From the NCBI GenBank assembly GCA_965204245.1, contig CBDBED010000001.1, positions 637,184 to 701,183 of the forward strand: a DNA stretch of 64,000 bases, read 5' to 3'. A model generated the notes under the pieces. It saw only the letters and a program-made list of their open reading frames with translations. It made no database searches and was not told the DNA's origin. Each line of letters starts with the position of its first letter. Position 1 is the first letter of the stretch. The stretch comes from JAAXIE01 sp965204245 (GTDB taxonomy: Bacteria > Chloroflexota > Dehalococcoidia > Lucifugimonadales > JAAXIE01). The position numbers were made by a program, and so were the translations under genes. Below are positions 16,996 through 25,412 of this stretch, in pieces.

Positions 16996-17430
16996 TTGGA
17001 AGCCGTTACTGTCAAGCTGGTGGAGAGCGCCCCGGAAATGGAGGCGGCCAAGGCTATTCGTATCCGGGTGTTTGTGCATGAGCAGGGTGTGCCGATGGAG
17101 GAGGAGATGGATGAGGCTGATGCGGATGCCGTCCATGTTCTGGCCCTGCTGGGGACGCTGCCTGTGGGGACGGGGCGTTTGCTGAGGTTGGCTAGCGGGG
17201 AGGCGCAGATCGGGCGGATGGCAGTGGAGGCGCCGCACCGGCGGGCGGGGGTGGGGAGCCTCATCATGGAGTGCTTGGAGGGGGAGGCGCGACGGATGGG
17301 GCTGGCGGAGGCGATTCTGCATGCGCAGGTGTATGTGAGGGACTTCTATGCGCGGCAGGGGTATGTGGAGGAGGGGGAATTTTTCATGGAGGCGGGCATA
17401 GAGCATGTTCAGATGAGGAAGGCGCTGTAG
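16996..17430 (+). CDS. GNAT-family N-acetyltransferase (YjcF/ElaA-like)
   Basis: 144 residues, TTG start. It opens with AIRIRVFVHEQGVPMEEEMDE, the hallmark of this GNAT branch, and has the acetyl-CoA motif IGRMAVEAPHRRAGVGSLIM (R-x-x-G-x-G/S form) and the C-terminal FYARQGYVEEGEFFMEAGI. The protein acetylates an unknown amine. The TTG gives the full conserved N-terminus. Confidence 0.88.
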   Translation: MEAVTVKLVESAPEMEAAKAIRIRVFVHEQGVPMEEEMDEADADAVHVLALLGTLPVGTGRLLRLASGEAQIGRMAVEAPHRRAGVGSLIMECLEGEARRMGLAEAILHAQVYVRDFYARQGYVEEGEFFMEAGIEHVQMRKAL

Positions 17431-17436
17431 CGTTTT

Positions 17437-18513
17437 CTACACTTGGCAAACCACGCCCAACTCACCGCAGAGGTCGCGTATCCAGGTGACGACTTCGTCG
17501 TGGAGGGGGATGCCGTTGGCTTGGCGGTCTCTTTCGGCTTCGGCTTCGGCCAAGCCGGGGAAGAGGACGCGGTCGGCGCCGGGTGCGGGAGGGGTCTCGC
17601 GGAGGGTGCGTAGGAAGCGGTCCATGGCTTCCTTGAATTCGTTGGTGTCGGTGAAGGCCTCGATTTTGTAGGCGGAGACCATGTGGTTGAAGTTGGGGCG
17701 GCCGGGGAACATGCCGAAGGAACCGTCGGAAAGCAGGCCGCACATGATGTCGACGACGCAGGCAAGACCGTAACCCTTGTGGGAGCCTGCCTCGCGGGTG
17801 CTGCCGACGGGAAGGAGGCCGCCATCGGCCTTGCCGTCGGACTCGTCAAGGATGGGGGTACCATCGGGGTCGGCGAGCCAGCCGGGGGGAATCATGGCCT
17901 CGAGACGGCGGGCTAGGACGATCTTGTTCTGGGCGACCACGGTGGTGGCGGCGTCGTAGACGAAGGGGGGTTCTTCCTTGGCTGGGGCGGCCACGGCGAT
18001 GGGGTTGGTGCCCAAGCGGGGCTCGGCGCCGAAGGTGGGGACCATGCGGGGCGGGGCGCTGGTCATGCAGGTGCCTATCATGTCGCGTTGGAGGGCCATC
18101 ATGGCGTGGTAGGAGGCCATGCCGAGGTGGCGACCGTTGCCGATGGTGACCATGCCGATGCCGGTGCCGTCGGCCTTGTCCATGGCAAGCTCCATGGCCT
18201 TGGGGGCGATGATGATGCCGAGGCCGCGGTCGGAGTCAATGGTGGCTGCGGAGGGGGTCTGGCGGACGACGCGCCATTGGGGACGGGGGTTAATCTCGCC
18301 GCTGTTGTAGCCGTTGACGTAGCTGCGGAGCATGTTGGAGACGCCATGGCTGTCGACGCCACGGGTATCGGCGGTGACGAGGACGTCGGCTGCGAGGCGG
18401 GCGTCTTCGGTGGGGACGTTCATTTTTTCGAAGATGCCAGCGACGGTCTCGCGTAGGGGTTCAGGGCCTATGCGGATGGCGTGGTCGTCTTTGACTTTGA
18501 ATCGGTCCAGCAT
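17437..18513 (-). CDS. Malate/L-lactate dehydrogenase family (Ldh2-type) oxidoreductase
   Basis: 358 residues, full length. NAD(P)-dependent 2-hydroxyacid dehydrogenase of the LDH2/MDH2 fold, unrelated to classical LDH. It shows ADTRGVDSHGVSNMLRSY (catalytic His region), NGRHLGMASYH, APPRMVPTFGAEPRLGTNPIAVAAP and SHKGYGLACVVDIMCGLLS. Substrate could be malate, lactate, sulfolactate or ureidoglycolate. The stop faces the GNAT gene. Confidence 0.92.
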   Translation of the reverse strand: MLDRFKVKDDHAIRIGPEPLRETVAGIFEKMNVPTEDARLAADVLVTADTRGVDSHGVSNMLRSYVNGYNSGEINPRPQWRVVRQTPSAATIDSDRGLGIIIAPKAMELAMDKADGTGIGMVTIGNGRHLGMASYHAMMALQRDMIGTCMTSAPPRMVPTFGAEPRLGTNPIAVAAPAKEEPPFVYDAATTVVAQNKIVLARRLEAMIPPGWLADPDGTPILDESDGKADGGLLPVGSTREAGSHKGYGLACVVDIMCGLLSDGSFGMFPGRPNFNHMVSAYKIEAFTDTNEFKEAMDRFLRTLRETPPAPGADRVLFPGLAEAEAERDRQANGIPLHDEVVTWIRDLCGELGVVCQV

Positions 18514-18538
18514 TGGTTTTTGGTCCTTATTTGCAGCT

Positions 18539-19009
18539 TTAGAGGTCTTCGGTCAGAACCTGCAACTCGTCCAACACTTCTGAGAACGTGGGGAACTGCC
18601 TGCGTTCGAGGATTTCGTGGAAGATTTCTTCGCCTGTCGCTGGGTCATATATGCGATGGTGATATTCGTCGTGGTCGCGGTGGAGGTTGTGGTACTTGAG
18701 GAGTAGGTGTTGGCCCGGCAGCCAGGCTACGTAGACGTAGGTATGGCAACGTACGCGAAGGGTGTGCCCCGAGTAGCGCGTATGGAACCATTTCTCAACT
18801 TGCAGCGCCACATTCTTTCGGCAGTAGACCCTACCGCTCAGATAGATGTCTTCGGCCTCATGCTCGAAGGAAAGGGTGTCGGGCTCGTCGGCTATGAAGG
18901 GGTGCTGGCTTAGTCGGGACTCGTGGATGTTGAGGTAGTGGTCCCATGAGTTCCAGTCGTGGGGGTCTTTTTCTGCATGGAGAGAAGCCCTTGATAAGTG
19001 GCGTACCAT
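18539..19009 (-). CDS. TumE/DUF6516-like putative toxin
   Basis: 156 residues. The layout resembles the TumE-type toxin family: a short N-terminal helix ending in HYLNIHESRLSQHP, a beta-rich middle, HLLLKYHNLHRDHDEYHHRIYD (clustered His near a DN-like turn), then a final helix PTFSEVLDELQVL. It overlaps the upstream antitoxin-like gene by 100 bp in another frame. Its true start may be later than ATG 19009, since only the region after about residue 18 looks conserved. Assignment is from memory of the pattern. Confidence 0.55.
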   Translation of the reverse strand: MVRHLSRASLHAEKDPHDWNSWDHYLNIHESRLSQHPFIADEPDTLSFEHEAEDIYLSGRVYCRKNVALQVEKWFHTRYSGHTLRVRCHTYVYVAWLPGQHLLLKYHNLHRDHDEYHHRIYDPATGEEIFHEILERRQFPTFSEVLDELQVLTEDL

Positions 19010-19182
19010 ATGAGCACCTCGGCGGTGGGGCGGATTGCGTCCAGTTCCAAGAGCGTGGCCATCTTCTTGCTGGACATTTCATAGCGGTGCTCGTATACGC
19101 GCAGCTTGGCCTCTGTTTCGGCCAAGGCTTCTTCACGAGTAAGGTAGCGGACGGGGATAGTTCGCTTCTTGACGGTGGCCAC
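18910..19182 (-). CDS. Putative antitoxin partner of the TumE-like protein
   Basis: 90 residues, with an AGGAGGT site upstream of the start. Core pattern: YEHRYEMSSKKMATLLELD followed by EVLIWYATYQGLL. This resembles small helical proteins often encoded just before DUF6516 genes (YExRYGMSS...W). The last 25 residues are low-complexity Thr/Ser and coincide with the overlapping toxin reading frame. Being upstream and overlapping is usual for antitoxin-toxin order. Confidence 0.55.
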   Translation of the reverse strand: MATVKKRTIPVRYLTREEALAETEAKLRVYEHRYEMSSKKMATLLELDAIRPTAEVLIWYATYQGLLSMQKKTPTTGTHGTTTSTSTSPD

Positions 19183-19326
19183 TGTGATACCTCCTAGGCT
19201 CCAATCAACTCATTTCGTGAGCTTGTTGGGGCTTCGCCGACATTGTAGCAGGAATTCGGCATTCTCACATATGGGGGCACCGGGGCCTATTCGCGTTGCT
19301 GGCAGCCTTGGACGGCGACGGCAGCC

Positions 19327-19998
19327 CTACTCGGCCTTGCTGGAGAGGACGGCGAAGATGGGGTCGGAGCTTTCGCTTTGGGGTGGGACGTAGAAGCCTT
19401 GGGGTTCGGTGAAGTTGCCTGCTTCCTCGAGGTAAGTGGCGATGAGGCAGCCGCGTTGCTGGTCGTTGCAGACGAGCCAGATGTAGACGGCCTTGGTGTG
19501 GAACATGCGGTTGGAGTAGAGGACGAGGAAGCGGCCGCCTGGGCGGAGGATGCGATTGACCTCGCGGAAGGTCTCGACAGGGTGGGTGATGTATTGCATG
19601 GAGACGGTGATGATGACGGCGTCGAAGCTCTCGTCGAAGAAGGGGAGGGTGCGGTCTTGGTTGGCGTCGTAGACGAGGTAGTCTTCGAGGTCGGAGTTGT
19701 GCTCCATCTCGACGGCATTGAGGCCTAGACCGACCATGCGCTTCTTGGGATGGTCCTTGGGCCAGTGGGAGCGGTAGCTGCTGAAGAGGTCAAGGACTTC
19801 GGAATCGGGCGGGATGAGGCGTCCGATCAGGTGGGAGACGGCGGCGATTGCCCCATCGTCGATGTGGACGAGGAGGCGGGGCTGGCGGTAGAAGAGGGGA
19901 TCGCCACTTTCGTCTTGGCGTCGGAAGTGGTCACGGGAGAGAAGCTCCTCCCGGCTGAGGTCCCAGTTGGTGCTCAGGGGTAGATTGGCGACTTCCAG
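19327..19998 (-). CDS. SAM-dependent methyltransferase with probable CTG start
   Basis: About 223 residues if read from CTG 19998. The first ATG (19737) would remove the SAM motif I, EVLDLFSSYRSHWP, which lies in the same open frame upstream. A GAGGAG ribosome site sits 6 bp before the CTG (GAGGAGTGAACCCTG), and a stop codon lies two codons upstream of it, so no ATG/GTG/TTG alternative exists. Later motifs are LPFFDESFDAVIITVSMQYI and RILRPGGRFLVLYSNR. Substrate unknown. Confidence 0.7.
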   Translation of the reverse strand: MEVANLPLSTNWDLSREELLSRDHFRRQDESGDPLFYRQPRLLVHIDDGAIAAVSHLIGRLIPPDSEVLDLFSSYRSHWPKDHPKKRMVGLGLNAVEMEHNSDLEDYLVYDANQDRTLPFFDESFDAVIITVSMQYITHPVETFREVNRILRPGGRFLVLYSNRMFHTKAVYIWLVCNDQQRGCLIATYLEEAGNFTEPQGFYVPPQSESSDPIFAVLSSKAE

Positions 19999-20087
19999 GG
20001 TTCACTCCTCACTGGGCTTGTTTGGGATTGTTTTCGGTCAAAGTGGGCTATGGGGAATGGGACGGGAAGCTTTCCAGCCATCCGAGC

Positions 20088-20119
20088 CCGTGGGTTCCCG
20101 CCTGCGCGGGAATGACGGG
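20088..20119. repeat. Single dispersed hairpin repeat
   Basis: CCCGTGGGTTCCCGCCTGCG then CGGGAATGACGG; a 7-bp stem TTCCCGC/GCGGGAA with a CTGC loop. It lies just beyond the acs stop codon and might also act as an mRNA 3' hairpin. Confidence 0.7.
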
Positions 20120-20124
20120 GTGTG

Positions 20125-22074
20125 TCACTCCTCGTCGCCGTATTGTTCTTTGAGGGCTTCGACGACGCCGGGGTCGGCTAGGGTGGTGGTGTCGCCCAAG
20201 GCGCGGCCCTCGGCTACGTCGCGGAGGAGGCGGCGCATGATCTTGCCGCTGCGGGTCTTGGGAAGTTCGGCGGTGAAGAAGATGTCGTCGGGGCGGGCCA
20301 TGGAGCCGATCTTGGTGGCTACGTGGCGTTTGAGTTCGTTCATGAGGTCGTCGGTGCCGTCGATGCCCTCTTTGAGGGTGACAAAGGAGACGACGGCTTG
20401 GCCTTTGATTTCGTGGTTCTTGCCGATGGAGGCTGACTCGGCGACGGTGGGATGGTCGACGAGGGCGCTCTCGACTTCCATGGTGCTGATGCGGTGGCCG
20501 GAGACGTTGATGACGTCGTCCACCCGGCCCAAGAGCCAAAAATCGCCGTCGGCATCGCGCTTGGAGCCGTCGGCGGTGAAGTAGATGTTAGGGTAGCGGG
20601 ACCAGTATTGCTGGACGAAGCGTTCGGGGTCACCGTAGATGGTACGCAGCATGGCAGGCCAGGGACGCTTGATGACGAGGTAGCCGCCTGCGCCGAGGCC
20701 CACTGAGTTGCCTGCCTCGTCGACCACGTCGGCGTGTACGCCGGGGAAGGGGCGGGTGGCGGAGCCGGGCTTCAGGGTGGTGATACCGGGCAGCGGGGCG
20801 ATGAGTATCATGCCAGTTTCGGTCTGCCACCAGGTGTCGACCACGGGGGTGCGGTCGGCGCCGATGTTCTTGCGGTACCAGACCCATGCCTCGGGGTTGA
20901 TGGGCTCGCCGACGGAGCCGAGGAGGCGCAGGGTGGAGAGGTCGTGGCGGGCAGGGTACTCCTCGCCCCAGCGCATGCAGGTGCGGATGGCGGTGGGGGC
21001 GGTGTAGCAGATGGTGCAGCCGTATTTCTCGATGATGGACCACCAGCGATCGCGGTCGGGGAAGTCGGGTGAGCCCTCGTACATCACCGTTGTGGCACCG
21101 TTGGAGAGGGGGCCATAGACGATGTAGCTGTGGCCGGTGACCCAGCCGATGTCGGCGGTACACCAGTAGACGTCGTCTTCCTTGAGGTCGAATATCCATT
21201 TGGCGGTGGCGTAGGTGCCCACCATGTAGCCGGCGGTGGTGTGGACGATGCCCTTGGGCTTGCCGGTGGTGCCGGAGGTGTAGAGCATGTAGAGCATGTC
21301 CTCGGCGTCCATGGGTTCCGGTTCACACTTCTGGGAGGCGTCCTTCATCAGGTCGTGCCACCACTGGTCGCGTCCCGGCTGCATCTGGTCGTCGGCGTGG
21401 CCGGTGCGACGCACGACGACGACCTGCTCGATGGTGGTGTCGCCGGAGATGGCTTCGTCGGAGTTGCGCTTGAGGGGGACGATGTTGCCGCGGCGGAAGC
21501 CGCCGTCGGCGGTGATGAGCAGCTTGGACTGGGAGTCCTCGATGCGGTCACGGATGGAGTCGGGGCTGAAGCCGCCGAAAATGACGCTGTGAGGGGCGCC
21601 GATGCGGGCGCAGGCCAGCATGGCGATGGGAAGCTCGGGCACCATGGGGAGATAGATGGTCACGCGGTCGCCCTTGGAGACGCCGAGGCTCTTGAGGACG
21701 TTGGCGAACTGGCAGACCTCGCGGTAGAGGTCCCAGTAGGTGTAGACCTTCCAGTCGCCGGGCTCTCCCTCCCATACGATGGCGGCCTTGTTGCGGCGGG
21801 TGGCCAGATGGCGGTCGACGCAGTTGTAGGAGACGTTGGTCGTGGCGCCGACGAACCACTTGGCGTGGGGCGGGTCCCATTCGAGGACGGTGTCCCATTT
21901 GCGGAACCAGCTTAGTTCGTCAGCAAAGCGGGACCAGAAGCCCTCGAAGTCACGCTCGGCCTCGTCGTATATGTTGGGGTCGTTGATGTTGGCCTGCTGG
22001 GCGAATTCAGGTGAGGGGGGAAAGGTACGTTCTTCTTCGAGCAGGGCTTCGATGCTGGCAGCCTGTTCCGCCAT
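20125..22074 (-). CDS. acs: Acetyl-CoA synthetase
   Basis: 649 residues, the usual size. It makes acetyl-CoA from acetate, ATP and CoA through acetyl-AMP. Landmarks: the N-terminal ACAS region (WFVGATTNVSYNCVDRHL), A3 loop YTSGTTGKPKGIVHT, the adenylate motif VVDTWWQTETGM, the hinge region NVSGHRISTMEVESALVDH, and the acetylatable Lys in PKTRSGKIMRRLL. ATG 22074 is preferred over 22095 because GGAGGT lies 5 bp upstream. Confidence 0.96.
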   Translation of the reverse strand: MAEQAASIEALLEEERTFPPSPEFAQQANINDPNIYDEAERDFEGFWSRFADELSWFRKWDTVLEWDPPHAKWFVGATTNVSYNCVDRHLATRRNKAAIVWEGEPGDWKVYTYWDLYREVCQFANVLKSLGVSKGDRVTIYLPMVPELPIAMLACARIGAPHSVIFGGFSPDSIRDRIEDSQSKLLITADGGFRRGNIVPLKRNSDEAISGDTTIEQVVVVRRTGHADDQMQPGRDQWWHDLMKDASQKCEPEPMDAEDMLYMLYTSGTTGKPKGIVHTTAGYMVGTYATAKWIFDLKEDDVYWCTADIGWVTGHSYIVYGPLSNGATTVMYEGSPDFPDRDRWWSIIEKYGCTICYTAPTAIRTCMRWGEEYPARHDLSTLRLLGSVGEPINPEAWVWYRKNIGADRTPVVDTWWQTETGMILIAPLPGITTLKPGSATRPFPGVHADVVDEAGNSVGLGAGGYLVIKRPWPAMLRTIYGDPERFVQQYWSRYPNIYFTADGSKRDADGDFWLLGRVDDVINVSGHRISTMEVESALVDHPTVAESASIGKNHEIKGQAVVSFVTLKEGIDGTDDLMNELKRHVATKIGSMARPDDIFFTAELPKTRSGKIMRRLLRDVAEGRALGDTTTLADPGVVEALKEQYGDEE

Positions 22075-22186
22075 GTGGACCTCCGGGGCAGTCAAACTTG
22101 TCGCTGATACTCGTCGTATATCGGTTGGGTTGTAGCATAAGCTGGAACCCTTGTAAACGTGGGGAGTAGGAGGTCACTGGGGGGCG

Positions 22187-25100
22187 GTGTTTGGCCTGTG
22201 GGTGGATAGGACATTGTGGATAGCCTTGCTAACCGTTGTGGTTGCATTTTCTCTGGCGTCGTGTATTGGAAGTGGAGAGCAAGGCGCCGTGGAACAGAGC
22301 CCCGGCGACTCTGAGCGAGGACTGCCAGCTACGACCGCTTTGCCGACCACATCCGGGCTAGTGTCTTCACCTGTTATGCCGGACGCATCGCTGACTGACA
22401 GATCGACACCAGAGCCTTCTCCCGCTGTGTCAACACCCTCGCCTGGTCGTACACCCTCGCTTGCTCCTACACCAGAGCCGCCGCCCTTAGGCAGCTTCGA
22501 GAATTGGCGGAGGATGGCACAGGAATACCCTGCCTTGGCTTCGGCATTCGAGCAACTGGGCTGGATAGAGGACGGTATCGAGGGAACAGAGGCAAGGGCC
22601 ATCGGGAGCCTACTTGGAATCGCAATAGAACGCCCGCCTGACGGTGCCTCGCTCGTCTTTCTCGACTGGGTGCAGGATGGCATCGACGATGATATGGAGG
22701 CAGCGTCACTGGAAATGTTGGCTGAAATAGCTGGCAAGCCGAGTCATCTTGTCTCCTACTTGCTCTCGCTGCCTTGGGTACGTGACGGCTTGGAAGAGCA
22801 GGAGACGGTAGCGATTGTCCTACTGAACGACATAGAGGACGTGGAAGTCGCGGCGTACGCGGCGACTCTGGGTTGGATGCGGGACGGCATCGGGGATGGT
22901 GGAGAGATTGATGTCTTGGGAAGGCTGTCGGAAATTGCTGGGGAGGATGTCGAACTGGCGTTGTCGGTGATGTCGCTCACTTGGGTACAGGACGGCATCG
23001 ATGGGACCGACGGTCGCTTGGTGGTTCGTTTCGCCGACATGGCGGGTCGGGATGTTGCCTTTGCACGAGAAATGGCATCCCTAGGATGGATAAGGGACGG
23101 TATTGGAGGTGATACGGAGATTGAGGCGTTTGAGGAGCTTTCCTACCTAGCGTTCAAGGAGAGCGGCCCAGGGTCGGCGGTTGTGTCCCTAGAATGGGTG
23201 CAGGACGGTATCGGCAGCGCAGTGGAGGTCGACACCATCCGGCAGATGTCTTTTATCGCAAATGAGGACTCTTCGCTGGCTCAGTCCATCGTCTCCCTTG
23301 AATGGATGCGTGATGATATTAACGCTTTGGAAGCGGCGGTGGTGAAAGGGATACGGAGTGTATCGGATGTTGGCATTGCTCAGGAAATCGCCTCGCTGGG
23401 TTGGGTGCAAGACGGAATCGATGATGACGCCGAGGTCGCGACTATCGAGCGGTTGTCGTATATCTCGTACAACGATGTCGTACTCGCAGCATCCTTGATC
23501 TCTCTGGGGTGGGTACAGGACGGAATCCACGGTGAGGCAGAGGGTGACACGATAAAACATCTGTCGCATCTGGCGAACGAGGACATCGGACTTGCGCAGG
23601 TTGTGGTCTCCCTAGGATGGATGCAGGACAACCTTGACGCTCTGGAGGAGGGAGCCGTCAACTCGATACAAAAGACAATGGGAGCTGAGCCCCCTTGGGC
23701 CATTCTCTCGCTGAGATGGGTGCAGGACGGGATAGATGATGATACGGAAGTAACGACCATACAGCATTTGTCCTACGCCTCATTGCAGGACATTTGGATT
23801 GCGCAAGCAATGGTCTCCCTGGAATGGGTGCAGGATGACACCGATATTCTTGAAGCGGAGGCACTTGCATTGCTGGGAAGGACTGCGTCCCTTGATCCTG
23901 TAATAGCATCATCCGCGCTCTCATTGGGATGGGTACAGGACGGGATTGATGGAGAGTTGGAGGTTGACGCGCTCGGAGAGTTGTATGAAGTCTCGTATAG
24001 GGATGCGGAGGCAGCGTTGGCGATTTTGGCGATGCCGTTCTTGGAAAGCGTTGAGCCTCCGGACGTTGCTGCCATGAGGAACCTCCGCTTGATGGCGGGC
24101 TCGGAGTCGGGGGAGATGTTCCAAAGGGTGATGGCCTCGCCCTTGGTGAGAGGTGGAATAACCGACGAGCTGGCCCCAGTAGTCGGGATACTGTCCGGCC
24201 TAGCAAAGGCAAACACGAGCCTGATCGATGCTCTGCTGGACCCCAACCGCGTCTTGGTGGAGATGCGCAATATCAGCTTGCCCTTCTCGGGGGAGGTGGC
24301 GCTGGCCATCATACGAACGAGGGAGGGGGTGCCCCGCTCAATGGATATCTTGGAAGGGGCGGTGCGCAACATTGAGTCGATGATGAAAGCGCCCCTGCCG
24401 ACCCGGTACATCGGTCTGCTGTATGGGGACGCGGTGCCCCGGTATTCGAGTGGAGTGCATTCCGGCACGCATATCGCCATTCGACCCGAATATGACGTCG
24501 ATGACGATAGCGAGGAATCGGAGGCGGCGGGACACCTCATTGCTCACGAACTGGCGCACTACTACTGGACGGGTAGCGCGGACTGGGTTGACGAGGGCGT
24601 TGCTGAGTTGGTGGCGACTCTGGTGGAGCATGATCGGGCAGGCCACCCAATTGAGGCTAGGAATTGGCCTTGTCCGTCGATGCGCACTATCGCGGAATTG
24701 GAGGCGCTTTCACCTACACAAGACGACGATGCATTCCCTTGCAACTATTCATTGGGTGAGCGTTTCTTCTTGGACTTGCTTCGCGGTCACGGGGAGGAGC
24801 AGTTCCTTACCGGGCTCCGGGAACTCTATGCCATGTCGCAGATAGAGGAGGATGATGCCAGCGGTTATTCTCGTGTCAGTTTAGGGGTAGACCACATACA
24901 GGAAGCCTTTGGCTCAGATGATGGGACGACCGACGAGGTTATTGCCCGTTGGTACGAAGGCACTGAGCCATACGACCTATCGCACCTCGTTCTCAGCCCC
25001 ACGGACTCGAGTCTACCCGGCATTAATGGGCGGGTGGAAAGGGCCTACCTATCCGGAGAGGACATCGTCGGCTGGAGACTGTTCACATTGGAGTACTCTT

Positions 25101-25354
25101 ACGAGTTGTCGCAGGGCCGCGTCGAGGTTCCGATTGAGATTGTGGAACGTTATGAGGACGGATTCGTGGTGCGTCAGAGGAGCTCCCATCTGACGGCGGA
25201 CAGCGGCCGGACCCGCCGCATGGAGAGGCTGTATCTGGGACCACCTCCGGGGGTAGATTGGTGGCCTGCTGGCAGTTATGTGTTGCGTGTATACCAAGGG
25301 AACCGCGTAATCGCCGAGGTGGAGTATGAAGTGGCGCCGATGGTGGTGGGGTGA
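22187..25354 (+). CDS. Lipoprotein with 14 WVQDGI-type repeats and a C-terminal zinc-peptidase-like domain
   Basis: 1055 residues, GTG start with AGGAGG upstream. The signal peptide ends in a lipobox (LASC, Cys26), followed by a Ser/Thr/Pro linker to about residue 100. Fourteen clear repeats of about 36 residues follow, each with the core L-x-W-V-Q-D-G-I and a helical half (E...I..LS.IA..D..LA), plus two degenerate ones. Residues about 740-870 form a gluzincin-like domain with H787-E-L-A-H791 and E803 in WVDEGVAE, then a helical tail. It is likely surface-anchored and possibly proteolytic. The repeat family has no function known to me. Confidence 0.85.
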   Translation: MFGLWVDRTLWIALLTVVVAFSLASCIGSGEQGAVEQSPGDSERGLPATTALPTTSGLVSSPVMPDASLTDRSTPEPSPAVSTPSPGRTPSLAPTPEPPPLGSFENWRRMAQEYPALASAFEQLGWIEDGIEGTEARAIGSLLGIAIERPPDGASLVFLDWVQDGIDDDMEAASLEMLAEIAGKPSHLVSYLLSLPWVRDGLEEQETVAIVLLNDIEDVEVAAYAATLGWMRDGIGDGGEIDVLGRLSEIAGEDVELALSVMSLTWVQDGIDGTDGRLVVRFADMAGRDVAFAREMASLGWIRDGIGGDTEIEAFEELSYLAFKESGPGSAVVSLEWVQDGIGSAVEVDTIRQMSFIANEDSSLAQSIVSLEWMRDDINALEAAVVKGIRSVSDVGIAQEIASLGWVQDGIDDDAEVATIERLSYISYNDVVLAASLISLGWVQDGIHGEAEGDTIKHLSHLANEDIGLAQVVVSLGWMQDNLDALEEGAVNSIQKTMGAEPPWAILSLRWVQDGIDDDTEVTTIQHLSYASLQDIWIAQAMVSLEWVQDDTDILEAEALALLGRTASLDPVIASSALSLGWVQDGIDGELEVDALGELYEVSYRDAEAALAILAMPFLESVEPPDVAAMRNLRLMAGSESGEMFQRVMASPLVRGGITDELAPVVGILSGLAKANTSLIDALLDPNRVLVEMRNISLPFSGEVALAIIRTREGVPRSMDILEGAVRNIESMMKAPLPTRYIGLLYGDAVPRYSSGVHSGTHIAIRPEYDVDDDSEESEAAGHLIAHELAHYYWTGSADWVDEGVAELVATLVEHDRAGHPIEARNWPCPSMRTIAELEALSPTQDDDAFPCNYSLGERFFLDLLRGHGEEQFLTGLRELYAMSQIEEDDASGYSRVSLGVDHIQEAFGSDDGTTDEVIARWYEGTEPYDLSHLVLSPTDSSLPGINGRVERAYLSGEDIVGWRLFTLEYSYELSQGRVEVPIEIVERYEDGFVVRQRSSHLTADSGRTRRMERLYLGPPPGVDWWPAGSYVLRVYQGNRVIAEVEYEVAPMVVG

Positions 25355-25412
25355 TGAGCGACTGCTATAATTCCAAGACTCCGAACTATTACCTGCACTG
25401 GACTATACCGAC

